Shown: positions 48,692 to 57,650, counted from the stretch's first letter. The stretch is 64,000 nt of DNA from Pyrinomonadaceae bacterium (GCA_028284415.1 JANQRU010000001.1:186001-250000), one strand, 5' to 3'. The notes: generated by a model not told the origin, from the letters alone. Made by a program: numbers and translations.

Positions 48692-50407
48692 TTATAATCT
48701 ATTCGATCTCAAACGCTGTAAACAACCAACCGTCAAGTAATTTCTCCAGCCATTTGTATCATTTGGATCAGTAGATAAACACCATCCTTTGCCACCATTT
48801 GATCCTGCTCCGCCGACATACACACCATTGCGATAAAGACGCCATTGATCAATATAAAAAGCATCATTCCCATTTGTTCTAAGCTCTACATATTTAACTA
48901 TCCGATTAGAGTTAAATGAAAAAATAGAATTTCCGCTTGAGCAGTTAGTAATCCCATTCTTAGATACAGATCTAATGACATTACCTGTTCCATCTAAGAA
49001 CAAAGCCGTGATTCTGTTTGCTGTTTGACGTGCACTTACTGACGGATGAGTGCAATCCACTAACAATCGATAAACAGCAGAATTAGGTGGCGGTGAAGAA
49101 ATATTTGTTATTGGAAATCTGATTCTGGTTTGACATGTTCCTACCAAATACCCGCTCCAACCACGTGAGTCAGCGGGGTCTGTTGAAAGACACCAACCTC
49201 TTTCATTGTTACTTCCCTGTCGCTTTATTAAACGATTGTTTCTATATAAAAACCATTGATCAACATAAAAGGCATCGTTTCCATTTGTGAGTAATTCTAC
49301 GTACCTTATTGAGCGATTTGTATTTATATTAAAATTGATGTTTCCACTTGAACAGTTATTTATTCCATTTCTGAATACACTGCGTATTATTCTTCTGTTT
49401 CCATCTAAAAATCGAACAGTAATGCGATTTGTAGTTTCACGCGAACTTACTGATGGATGGTTACAGTCCATTGCCAACCGATAATTAGTAGAAGTAGGAG
49501 GAGGCGTTACGCTAGATGAAACAGAGAATCTCAAACGGGATTTGCATGCACCAGTTAAATAATTTCTCCAGCCTGCTGTATCGTTTGGATCTGTAGATAA
49601 ACACCATCCTCTTCCATTATCTCTACCCTCATGTTTAATTAATCGCCCATTTAAAGACAACCTCCACTCATCTATAAAAAAAGCGTCGTTTCCATTTGTC
49701 CTAAACAAAACGTAACCAACCTGCTGATTAGTGGTTAAAGTAAAAATTCCTTCAGAATTAGCACAATTACCGACTCCATTTCTAGAGACATTTCTGATTA
49801 GCCTCCCATTTCTACCTAGAAAGGAAACTGTTATCCGATTTCGTGTATCAGTTGCACTAATTGCATTGTGATTACAATCAATAGTCAGTCTGTAACTGTA
49901 TCTTGTAGGTGGAGGATTTCCTGCAAATACTGAAAATCTAATTGAGCTTCTACATCCACCTGTAACATAACCTGACCAAGCTCCAGCAGCATCATTTGGA
50001 TCAGTAGATAGACACCAACCTCTACCATTATCTCTGCCTTCGTGTTTTATTAATGTACCATTTAGATAAAGTCTCCACTCATCTATGTAAAATGCATCGT
50101 TTCCATTTGTACTGAAAACTACATATCTTACCGTTCGATTAGTTTCAAAGGAGAAAGTTTTATCCAATGCTGCACAATTTCTTATGCCGTTTCTGTACAT
50201 CCTTCTGATTACATTTCTGTTTCTATCCAAAAACGAAACGGTAATCCGATTACCTGTTTCGGTCGCACTAATTGCACTGTGATTACAATCTATTGATAGT
50301 CGGTAAGTTGCTGCTAAAGAACTTCCAACTGAAATAACTAACAAAGCCGTAAGTCCAAAGATAATTTTTATAAAAAGTTTCCTAAACTTATAGTTTTGAT
50401 TCTTCAT
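48692..50407 (-). CDS. Secreted protein of four Cys-containing tandem repeats
   Basis: 571 residues. A signal peptide (about 1-33, ending SSLAA) is followed by four repeats of 126-138 residues starting near 35, 172, 309 and 446, joined by Pro-rich linkers (PPPTRYS, TPPPTSTN, SPPPNSAV). Each repeat has the same plan: YRLxxDCxH, NRITVxFL, a central NC, TNGNDAFYIDxWxLYxNG, RGWCLSTDPxDxxGW, and a final Cys. The four Cys per repeat probably make two disulfides. I do not recognise the fold. Secreted, possibly carbohydrate or surface binding. Repeats 1-2 and 3-4 look closest to each other. Confidence 0.75.
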   Translation of the reverse strand: MKNQNYKFRKLFIKIIFGLTALLVISVGSSLAATYRLSIDCNHSAISATETGNRITVSFLDRNRNVIRRMYRNGIRNCAALDKTFSFETNRTVRYVVFSTNGNDAFYIDEWRLYLNGTLIKHEGRDNGRGWCLSTDPNDAAGAWSGYVTGGCRSSIRFSVFAGNPPPTRYSYRLTIDCNHNAISATDTRNRITVSFLGRNGRLIRNVSRNGVGNCANSEGIFTLTTNQQVGYVLFRTNGNDAFFIDEWRLSLNGRLIKHEGRDNGRGWCLSTDPNDTAGWRNYLTGACKSRLRFSVSSSVTPPPTSTNYRLAMDCNHPSVSSRETTNRITVRFLDGNRRIIRSVFRNGINNCSSGNINFNINTNRSIRYVELLTNGNDAFYVDQWFLYRNNRLIKRQGSNNERGWCLSTDPADSRGWSGYLVGTCQTRIRFPITNISSPPPNSAVYRLLVDCTHPSVSARQTANRITALFLDGTGNVIRSVSKNGITNCSSGNSIFSFNSNRIVKYVELRTNGNDAFYIDQWRLYRNGVYVGGAGSNGGKGWCLSTDPNDTNGWRNYLTVGCLQRLRSNRL

Positions 50408-50546
50408 TGATTTTCTCCATAGTCAATTTTTAAATATTTTTTTGCAATATACTTTTTTCCAAAAACTCTGACTACATTACATTTAGAGCAAATTGCATTC
50501 CTCTCGGAAAAAATAATGGTTTTCTGATTAGTCCTTATTTTGTTAT

Positions 50547-50578
50547 GAAAAATACCACAGTCATCTGCGGTATTTTTC
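50547..50578. terminator. Terminator-like hairpin in a divergent spacer
   Basis: Stem GAAAAATACC(A)CAG / CTG(C)GGTATTTTTC with a 4-nt loop and one A-C mismatch, U-rich at each end. It lies between two genes that point away from each other, where a terminator is not expected. Confidence 0.6.
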
Positions 50579-50644
50579 GCGGTTAGTAACTTTTTTCTGT
50601 GATACAATCTTAAAAATTCCAAACCAGATATGAGGAAATATATT

Positions 50645-52762
50645 ATGAAGAAATTGTCTTTTCTGAAATGTATTATTGTTTTATTTACGCTAATAATAAC
50701 AACATTTAGCCAGTCAACTCCTTTTTTAACTGATGATGAAATTCGCATGCTTAGGAATGAGATTTCCGGGGATCGTGCATTTGAACATATAAGAATTTTA
50801 ACTCAATGGCATAGAAACTCTGGGATGGATGGATACTTTAAAGCAATGGATTATGTGGCTGAACAAGCTAAGAAAAATGGTTTAGAAGATGTAAAGATAA
50901 TCAAACAGCCTTACAACGATAGTAATGGAAACCCCAGAAATTATACTGCAAGATCAGCGGAGTTGTGGATCATTTCACCATTTGAATTAAAACTTGCAGA
51001 CATAGGCGACCACGCATTATTACTTTCAGATAATAGTCGAGACGCAAATATTGAGGCAGATTTAGTTTGGATTGATGATGCAAGTTTGGAAACCTTAAAA
51101 AATATTGATGTAAAGGGAAAGATAGTTTTAGCGAATGCAAACCCTGGAACTGCTGTAAGAAATGCCGTTTATGAAAAAGGTGCAATTGGCGTAATTGCTT
51201 ATACAACATCTGAATCAAAAAATATGTTGGACTTTCCTGACCAACTCCCTTGGACAAGAATCCCAAGCCCACCAGCAGGAAAAAAAGGAACTTTTGCATT
51301 TAGTCTCTCACCAAGAAAAGGCGATACATTAAGAAAAGTTTTGCAAACAAATAGCGAACATGATTTTTTTGCAATTGGTAAAAGAACAAAGGGTGGCAAA
51401 ATTCGCGTTAAAGCAAAAGTGGATGTTGATTATGGAAGAGAAAACAAAAATCTTGGCACAGGAATGGTAGAAGGTTGGATCAAAGGGACAAAATACAAAG
51501 ACCAACAAATTGTAATTACTGCTCATTTACAAGAAGAACAAGGTTCCGCAAATGACGATGGAAGCGGTTGTGGAAACATTCTTGAACTAGCAAGAGTTTT
51601 CAATAAATTAATCAAAGAAGGTAAAATTCCGCCGCCAAAACGAGATTTAAGATTTTGGTGGGCGGATGAAATCTCTTCCGAATACCGATACTTGCGTGAC
51701 AATCAAGGCGAAGAAAAGAAAATGCTTGTAAATCTTCACCAAGATATGACAGGAGCAAAACAATCTATGGGGAGCCGTGTGCAACATCTTATTTTTGCTC
51801 CGCTTTCAAGAACTTCATATTTGGACGCACTTTTTGAGAGCATCGGAAATTTTGTAATTCTTACAAACAATTCATACATCCACGCAAATCGTTTCAGCAA
51901 TTATCCACGCCCACACTCTCAACCAATTTACGCCACACGCGGAACGAGAGAAGGCTATAACGCAAAATTCGTCCCATATTTTGGTGCTTCCGATAATTTA
52001 GTATTTGTCGAAGGAAAATTCGGTGTTCCAGCGGTTGCTTTAATCAATTTTGATGATTACTACATTCATTCTTCAGATGACGATTTAGACAATGTTGATC
52101 AAACTCAACTACAACGTAACAATTTTATAGTTGGTGCAATGGCATTTTATTTAGCTTATGCAGAAGCTGAAGATGTTCCAGTTTTAGCGGCAGAAACATA
52201 TGCACAAGGAAGCAGGCGATTAGCTAAAGAAATGAATGTAGCAATGCAAATTTTGAATAAGTCAAAAAACTCAAGTGATGCTTTTCTAATAATTAAACAA
52301 GGATCACTTCGTGAAAAAAGAGCTCTAAATTCCATTCGTATATTAGCTTCGAATGATAAGTCTGCAAATGAAGTAATTGACTCATTTTTAAAATTAGTTG
52401 ATATTCGCGAAGAAAGATTAATAAATGAAATAAAAACGTTTCATTTTACAAGGTATAAACAACCTTCTGCATCTGCAATGACTGTTCAAGATCAAGAAGC
52501 AGAGAAAAAAATACCTTATAACATTGCGTCATCAGAGGAATATTTTTCTAAGAGAACGCGCCCAAGAACAAATATGCACAGAATTATGGTTAGTGAAGTA
52601 TTTAATTTTGTAGATGGAAAAAGTAGTTACTATGACATATACAAAGCTGTTCGAGCAGAATCCTTATCTCAAGGAAAATTCTTTTATGGGACAGTTACTC
52701 TTGAAGACGTAGTTAAAATTTTAGATGCGAATGTTCAATCTGGTGCTTTAAAACTAAAATAA
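50645..52762 (+). CDS. M28-family zinc aminopeptidase, exported, with PA domain
   Basis: About 705 residues from MKKLSFLKC, chosen because GAGGA lies about 8 nt upstream. A signal peptide is followed by a helical region, a PA-type insert (about 130-240) and the M28 catalytic domain: ITAHLQEEQGSANDDGSGCGNILELA, WWADEISSEY, LHQDMTG and YIHSSDDDLDNVD. Metal ligands His, Asp, Glu, Asp, His appear in order, but the usual His-x-Asp is His-x-Gln here. The last 200 residues are of unknown function. Probably periplasmic or secreted. Confidence 0.85.
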   Translation: MKKLSFLKCIIVLFTLIITTFSQSTPFLTDDEIRMLRNEISGDRAFEHIRILTQWHRNSGMDGYFKAMDYVAEQAKKNGLEDVKIIKQPYNDSNGNPRNYTARSAELWIISPFELKLADIGDHALLLSDNSRDANIEADLVWIDDASLETLKNIDVKGKIVLANANPGTAVRNAVYEKGAIGVIAYTTSESKNMLDFPDQLPWTRIPSPPAGKKGTFAFSLSPRKGDTLRKVLQTNSEHDFFAIGKRTKGGKIRVKAKVDVDYGRENKNLGTGMVEGWIKGTKYKDQQIVITAHLQEEQGSANDDGSGCGNILELARVFNKLIKEGKIPPPKRDLRFWWADEISSEYRYLRDNQGEEKKMLVNLHQDMTGAKQSMGSRVQHLIFAPLSRTSYLDALFESIGNFVILTNNSYIHANRFSNYPRPHSQPIYATRGTREGYNAKFVPYFGASDNLVFVEGKFGVPAVALINFDDYYIHSSDDDLDNVDQTQLQRNNFIVGAMAFYLAYAEAEDVPVLAAETYAQGSRRLAKEMNVAMQILNKSKNSSDAFLIIKQGSLREKRALNSIRILASNDKSANEVIDSFLKLVDIREERLINEIKTFHFTRYKQPSASAMTVQDQEAEKKIPYNIASSEEYFSKRTRPRTNMHRIMVSEVFNFVDGKSSYYDIYKAVRAESLSQGKFFYGTVTLEDVVKILDANVQSGALKLK

Positions 52763-52833
52763 AAATTGACAGTAATAAGAAATGAAAATTATGTGGTAAA
52801 CATAATTGAGTTATTGATTTTTGATACAAAAAA

Positions 52834-52856
52834 AGGATGGCTAAGTAAACCATCCT
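52834..52856 (-). terminator. Terminator after the PEGA protein gene
   Basis: Stem AGGATGG / CCATCCT; on the minus strand a run of T follows. Confidence 0.8.
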
Positions 52857-52878
52857 AAATAAACTAATTTCTAATATA

Positions 52879-53859
52879 CTATCTCAAAGGCGGTAAACTC
52901 GCACCTGGCGGAACAACCCATATTTTATATGTTGTTCTGGAAGTATCCGGACCTTTGACAATGGTAATGTTACTTTGGGGAACATTTCTATTTCCAACGA
53001 AGTAATCTAAAGCTCTTTTGCGAACACGTGTGTATGAATTTCTCGTTCTGCTTATTCGGTCAGTTCCCTGATTAACAATTATGTATAATTGAGCAGCAGG
53101 ATTACTCTGCAATTGAATTACACAATTATCAAATCGAGCTTTGTCATCGTCAGGTGCAACTGAAATAAACTCATCACATAAACTAGCAACAGGTTGTGGT
53201 GGCGGTGGCGGCTTAGGTGGCTCTGGAACTAACAAACTAATTGATTTTGTTTGACGACAACTAGCATCATTAATTCCGTCACCAACATCTACAGAAACAC
53301 TCAACTCTCGTCCAGCTAAGTTTGATGTATCTACTGTTATTGATTTAGTACCTAATCCACTCGTAACTCTGGCATCAGATGGAGTGATTCTCCAAGCGTA
53401 ATTTAACGGAACTGCATCTGTACCAGATCTATTCTCAACAAAAAATGTAGCAAGCTCGCCTAATCCAATACTTGATGGACCTCTAACTACCACATCAAAA
53501 GGACAAGGTTTAGTAATCGTCTTTTCAACAACATTCAAACAAATACAATTTTTAACATTTTTTACTACATTGATTTCTTTGGTGAATTTTTTCCCGTTTG
53601 GTCCCTCAATCTCTACTACGTGAATTCCTGGTTCAACATAAAACTCAGCAGCCTCAGTTACACCACTTGTACCAACTGGTTTTCCGTCAATCCTGACAGC
53701 GAGTGCATTTGGAGTTGTTTTAATCGAGATTATTCCCGTATTTTTTGGTCTTTTCTGTTTTTTCTTTTTTTCTCCCCCACCTGCAATTGCTAAATTTGAA
53801 AAACATAGAACTGCGATAAGGCTTAGTAAAAACAGAAATCCTCTCTTCTTGTTTTGCAT
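52879..53859 (-). CDS. Exported PEGA / Ig-like / OmpA-like protein
   Basis: 326 residues. Signal peptide (about 1-26), a lysine-rich stretch, a PEGA domain (about 40-100, GIISIKTTPNALAVRIDGKPVGT, EFYVEPGIHVVEIEG), an Ig- or PKD-like domain (about 118-210), a proline linker (PEPPKPPPPPQP) and a C-terminal module (about 228-320, DDDKARFDNCVIQLQSNP, YTRVRKRALDYFV, TTYKIWVVPPGA) of the OmpA-like style that I associate with acidobacterial envelope proteins. It may bind peptidoglycan. Conserved Cys pairs suggest disulfides. Confidence 0.78.
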   Translation of the reverse strand: MQNKKRGFLFLLSLIAVLCFSNLAIAGGGEKKKKQKRPKNTGIISIKTTPNALAVRIDGKPVGTSGVTEAAEFYVEPGIHVVEIEGPNGKKFTKEINVVKNVKNCICLNVVEKTITKPCPFDVVVRGPSSIGLGELATFFVENRSGTDAVPLNYAWRITPSDARVTSGLGTKSITVDTSNLAGRELSVSVDVGDGINDASCRQTKSISLLVPEPPKPPPPPQPVASLCDEFISVAPDDDKARFDNCVIQLQSNPAAQLYIIVNQGTDRISRTRNSYTRVRKRALDYFVGNRNVPQSNITIVKGPDTSRTTYKIWVVPPGASLPPLR

Positions 53860-54025
53860 CTTATTACCTCAAAGTAGATATTTTGAAGGGACAAATTGTT
53901 TATGTCTGAATATCATATACTATATTCACTAATCTCCCAAATAATTTTTTCTTGAAAAATTATTTTACACTCACTCCTTTGACAGATTCAGCTTCATTTT
54001 TTTCCTGTGAAGAAGACTTTAGTTT

Positions 54026-54907
54026 TTACTTTTGTCTTGAATCAGCACTTATTTGGAACAATTCCGGAAAATCATCTCCCATTCGTTTTCTAATTTTCAT
54101 AAGTTCAAGACCAAAATTCATTGTGCCAAGTTTTCCGTGAAAATATTTGACACATTGGTCTAATAAGTCTCTGCGACCTAATTCTAGAAAACCATAAAAA
54201 TAATTGCCAATTCTGTCTGACCACAAATTAGGATATTTTACTCCATCTGGACGACTAAAACGATGAAGCCACTGTAATGGTGTCAAACAATAAACTTTAC
54301 CACCGTTTTGTCTATATTTTTCGTGAATATATCCCTCTTCTCCGCCAAAACCAATAAAGTTTTTATTAAAACCAAGCCACGATTCCTTGTGGCAAAGAAA
54401 TAACCCTAAACCTTGCATTTCTATTTCAAATTTAAAATCCAATTGAGCGTTATCTAAATCAATTACCTCTTTCCAAGCACCAAACATTCCCTGTCTCCAT
54501 TTGGGTTCCATTTCAGCAATACCGGTTTTTAGGTCTTGAGAGAGCATTATGCCTTGATACAAATCATTTTTTTTTAATTGATGTTTACTTTTAAATACTT
54601 GAGTAAGTCCTTCAGGTTTTAATAATACATGCGAATCAATACACATCACCCATTCTGTACTGGCATTTTCGAATACAGCATTTCTTGATTGAGATGTTCC
54701 TTTACAATCATCAAACGGAATATATAAAACTTGTGTTTCTTTACATAAATCCTTTGTTGCTTTGCCGTGTAAACTATCTGGATTGTTGTCAACAACTAAA
54801 AACTTTATCCAATTTTCATTCTCAAATGCCAACCTTAACGCCTGTAAAGTAAAATAAACTCCATCAAAATCATCATAAACAGCCATTCCTATAGTAAGGT
54901 CTTTCAT
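54026..54907 (-). CDS. Glycosyltransferase with polypeptide GalNAc-transferase-like motifs
   Basis: 293 residues, no signal peptide. A GT-A fold: KDLTIGMAVYDDFDGVYFTLQAL, VVDNNPDS (about 38-45), then CIDSHVLL with DSH at 91-93, where most family 2 enzymes have DxD and GalNAc-transferases have DSH. The later EMQGLGLFLCHKESW (about 163-177), GFGGEEGYIHEKYRQNGG (186-203) and WLHRF (His at 215) recall the lectin-proximal end of GalNAc-transferase catalytic domains (WGGEN...SFRxWQCGG...GHVFR). Sugar and acceptor are unknown. It lies 2 bp downstream of a PqqD-like gene with a Thr/Pro tail. Confidence 0.8.
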   Translation of the reverse strand: MKDLTIGMAVYDDFDGVYFTLQALRLAFENENWIKFLVVDNNPDSLHGKATKDLCKETQVLYIPFDDCKGTSQSRNAVFENASTEWVMCIDSHVLLKPEGLTQVFKSKHQLKKNDLYQGIMLSQDLKTGIAEMEPKWRQGMFGAWKEVIDLDNAQLDFKFEIEMQGLGLFLCHKESWLGFNKNFIGFGGEEGYIHEKYRQNGGKVYCLTPLQWLHRFSRPDGVKYPNLWSDRIGNYFYGFLELGRRDLLDQCVKYFHGKLGTMNFGLELMKIRKRMGDDFPELFQISADSRQK

Positions 54908-54909
54908 GC

Positions 54910-55377
54910 TTAGTCTATAATAGGCGGAGTTGGCGGTGGTGGTGTGGTCATAAAAGGTGGAGTTGTTGTTGGAGTAGTGGTCATCATCATTGTAGTTGTT
55001 GAACTCTGAGCTTTAGTTTCAGGAGCTGTTATAGTTGTAATTGTTGGTAACAAAGCTAATGCAACTGCACTATTACGTATTTTGCTCAATACTTCCCTAC
55101 GACCTAATAACTCAGATGGTTTATCATTTAATTCAATGAGATCTGCTTTTTTCAGATCATATAATGTGAGCAAAATAACATCGTCATTTAATGTTTTGTT
55201 GTAGTTTTTCTTGATTGATTCTCTTAGATCGGTAATTGAGGAGGCTTTATCACAAATCTCAAAAACTTCAGCGGCTGTTGAATTTAATGAACTTGCTTCT
55301 TGACGATCTTCGTTATAAACAACAATTTCGTCGTAAACTCTTTCATAGATAAGTCCTTCTTTTTTTGAAGCTAACAT
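54910..55377 (-). CDS. PqqD-like protein with internal Tat-like signal and Thr/Pro tail
   Basis: 155 residues from MLASKKEG, chosen because AAGGAGAT lies just upstream; a longer frame to 55476 adds 33 unsupported residues. Residues 1-85 match the PqqD peptide-carrier fold (IVVYNEDRQEASSLNSTAAEVFEICD, and a helix-rich part). Then GRREVL at 92-97 and a hydrophobic segment at about 103-118 ending near TKAQ look like a twin-arginine signal placed inside the protein. The last 31 residues contain 12 Thr and 9 Pro. No radical-SAM partner is adjacent. The glycosyltransferase begins 2 bp downstream. Confidence 0.75.
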   Translation of the reverse strand: MLASKKEGLIYERVYDEIVVYNEDRQEASSLNSTAAEVFEICDKASSITDLRESIKKNYNKTLNDDVILLTLYDLKKADLIELNDKPSELLGRREVLSKIRNSAVALALLPTITTITAPETKAQSSTTTMMMTTTPTTTPPFMTTPPPPTPPIID

Positions 55378-55630
55378 ATTGATCTCCTTTTTTTGTAGCT
55401 TATTTTGAAGCGAATAATTACATAATAATAATGTTTTTGTCAAAAAATCTGTTTTTACATTTTTTATTTTTACCATATTTTATATTGGAATATTAAGAAG
55501 TTTCCATTACACCATCCATTTTTTTCTTTAATAATTTGTTACAAAAAGTTATTATAATAATCAGCGAATTTCTTTCGTTCATCCTTTTTTAATCCCTTTC
55601 CTTTTATTCCTTATTCGAGGTTAAATACTA

Positions 55631-56530
55631 ATGTTTGTACTAATGAGTTCTTTTGAGATGTTTACAGGTTTACCTGTCTGGGTCGGCTATGTTTTCTTTT
55701 TCATGCTTGGCTCAATCATCGGCAGTTTTCTAAATGTCGTGATCCATAGGATTCCACTCGAAGAATCCATTATTTTCCCGAATTCTGCATGTCCTAAATG
55801 TGAGAATAAAATAAAGCCTTATGATAATTTACCAATAATAAGTTGGTTGTTTTTAGGTGGAAAGTGCAGAAATTGTAAAGAACCTATATCAATCCGATAT
55901 CCAGCAGTTGAATTTTTAACTGGCTCTTTATTCTTATTATCTTTTTGGCAGATCGGACTAACAGAATTTTTGCCAGTTGTTCTAATATTTGTGACAACTA
56001 TGGTTTCGCTCATTTTCATAGACTCTGAGCATATGATCTTGCCAAATGTTATAACTTACCCGCTATTGGTTTTTACTATAATCATCAGAATCATTTTTCC
56101 TGTAATGTTTGGTGTCGCCATATATTTTCCTGATCTGAGTCACTATCCGATGTCACTTCTGCACGGAAGTCCTATTTGGCTTGTTTCTCTGATTGGAGGT
56201 ATTTTTGGTGGACTAGTTGGTGGTGGTTCACTTTGGCTGGTTGGAGAAATCTGGAAAAAATTACGCGGTGTGGATGCAATGGGAATGGGAGATGTCAAGA
56301 TGATGTTCGGTGTAGGAGCATTGTTGGGCTGGCGTTTAACACTCTTGTCAATATTTCTTGGTGCATTTTCAGGGGCAATCGCTGGTGTCTTAGTTATTGC
56401 AAAATCAAAAGATAAAAGTATGCAGGCTCAGATTCCCTTTGGTATTTTTCTTGGAATCGGCTCAATTGTAGCATTACTGTTTGGTGAAAACATTATAAAT
56501 TGGTATTTGGAAAACTTTATTCCTAAATAG
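55631..56530 (+). CDS. Type IV prepilin peptidase (PilD family, A24)
   Basis: A bifunctional membrane protease and N-methyltransferase that matures type IV pilins and type II pseudopilins. 299 residues with about eight membrane segments. The cytoplasmic loop carries two zinc pairs, CPKC (SACPKCENKIKPYDNLPIISWL) and CRNC, and the catalytic aspartates are in FIDSEHMILP and AMGMGDVKMM. No pilin genes are adjacent. It is transcribed away from the PqqD/glycosyltransferase pair. Confidence 0.95.
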   Translation: MFVLMSSFEMFTGLPVWVGYVFFFMLGSIIGSFLNVVIHRIPLEESIIFPNSACPKCENKIKPYDNLPIISWLFLGGKCRNCKEPISIRYPAVEFLTGSLFLLSFWQIGLTEFLPVVLIFVTTMVSLIFIDSEHMILPNVITYPLLVFTIIIRIIFPVMFGVAIYFPDLSHYPMSLLHGSPIWLVSLIGGIFGGLVGGGSLWLVGEIWKKLRGVDAMGMGDVKMMFGVGALLGWRLTLLSIFLGAFSGAIAGVLVIAKSKDKSMQAQIPFGIFLGIGSIVALLFGENIINWYLENFIPK

Positions 56531-56532
56531 AA

Positions 56533-56829
56533 CTATTTGTTGAAAGTTATAGATTCTTCTAAACAACTTAAAGAACAATAAAAATTTGTCTTGAGTTTTA
56601 CAGCCTCATCCTGAGGTGTCCATTTATTACATTTCGGACAACGAACTAATTGCGTATCATTTGAAGTGTCTTTTTTAGGTACTTGTTTTTGTCTTGGCTT
56701 TACCTGCTGTTTAAATTTGCGGAAGGTTTGATACATAATCCAGGCAGTTTGTATTTGCTTGCGATATTTATAAACTACCAAACCAATTACAATTAGAATT
56801 ACAAGTAAAACTATTATCCATTCTGTCAT
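56533..56829 (-). CDS. Membrane-anchored zinc-ribbon protein
   Basis: 98 residues. One N-terminal membrane segment (WIIVLLVILIVIGLVVY), a basic linker, then a zinc ribbon with Cys-x2-Cys in RCPKCNKW and a second pair in YCSLSC. Function is unknown; such short proteins may bind nucleic acid or protein at the membrane. Its start overlaps the TPR gene's stop codon by 4 bp, so the two are translated together. Confidence 0.7.
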   Translation of the reverse strand: MTEWIIVLLVILIVIGLVVYKYRKQIQTAWIMYQTFRKFKQQVKPRQKQVPKKDTSNDTQLVRCPKCNKWTPQDEAVKLKTNFYCSLSCLEESITFNK

Positions 56830-57554
56830 TTATTTTGTTTGATCTGACCTTCTAAATCTGCTATTCCTTGATTTTTGGGGTTTATTTCTTTTAATTTTGC
56901 CAAATACTTTTCAGCCTCATCTAAATTTCCCTTTTTGATTTTTGCTTGAGTGAGAAATTGTAAGGTTTTCTCATGCTTAGAGTTTAATTCAAGTGACTTT
57001 TCAAGCTCACCAATTGCTTTATCTATCTCTGCATCTTCAGTTAGTAAATAAGTGAGACCAAAATCAGTTCTGACATTAACATCTTTTGGATTTTTTTCTA
57101 AAGCTTTTTGGTACAGTTTTCTTGCCTTTAAGTTACTTTCTTTATCTTTTTCGATTTGCCCCAAATCAAAATAAACATTTCCAAGCGATACAATAACATC
57201 ATAATCATCGGGATTTAAATCATTGGCTCTTTGCAACAGCATAGAAACATCAACAAGTAAATCTTTATCCTGTTTGAGCATTGCATAACGATAAAGTCCC
57301 AACCCCAGACCTTTTTGAAAAGCAAAGTCTTTAGGATTTTTTTTAGCCTCAGCAATTTTTTCTTGAATTTCTTTATCAGATAAATCAACCTCAGATTGTT
57401 GTGAAGTTTGTCCGCTTTGATTCTTTTTCAATCTGGCATTTTCAGCTGTTAACGAGGATATTTCGCCACGATTAAGAGCGTTTGCAAGAAAAAAGCCACC
57501 TACGAAGCTCAGAATCACACCTAGAATTGATAACCAAACGAATTTCTTATTCAT
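56826..57554 (-). CDS. Membrane-anchored TPR protein
   Basis: 242 residues. An N-terminal membrane anchor (WLSILGVILSFVGGFFLANAL) and a short coiled coil (about 30-50) precede about five TPR units (from about 70), for example NPDDYDVIVSLGNVYFDLGQIEKD and NPKDVNVRTDFGLTYLLTEDAEID. TPRs mediate protein assembly; CcmH/NrfG-like or BamD-like roles are possible but unproven. Paired with the zinc-ribbon protein downstream. Confidence 0.75.
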   Translation of the reverse strand: MNKKFVWLSILGVILSFVGGFFLANALNRGEISSLTAENARLKKNQSGQTSQQSEVDLSDKEIQEKIAEAKKNPKDFAFQKGLGLGLYRYAMLKQDKDLLVDVSMLLQRANDLNPDDYDVIVSLGNVYFDLGQIEKDKESNLKARKLYQKALEKNPKDVNVRTDFGLTYLLTEDAEIDKAIGELEKSLELNSKHEKTLQFLTQAKIKKGNLDEAEKYLAKLKEINPKNQGIADLEGQIKQNK

Positions 57555-57650
57555 CTTAAAAAAATTTTACCAAATCATAAATATATAAGCGATGAGCGCG
57601 GTTATTAAAAAACAACCACGCTCAAAATAAAGACCCTTATTATTTTGTAA

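Noticed and set aside
50404-50748. Minus-strand frame of 114 residues in the divergent spacer
   Set aside because: Overlaps the start of the M28 gene, covers a terminator-like hairpin, and has no ribosome-binding site or recognisable domain.
53949-53975. AT-only hairpin (AATAATTTTT / AAAAATTATT) near the glycosyltransferase end
   Set aside because: Could be a weak terminator, but a pure A-T stem in AT-rich spacer sequence is expected by chance.
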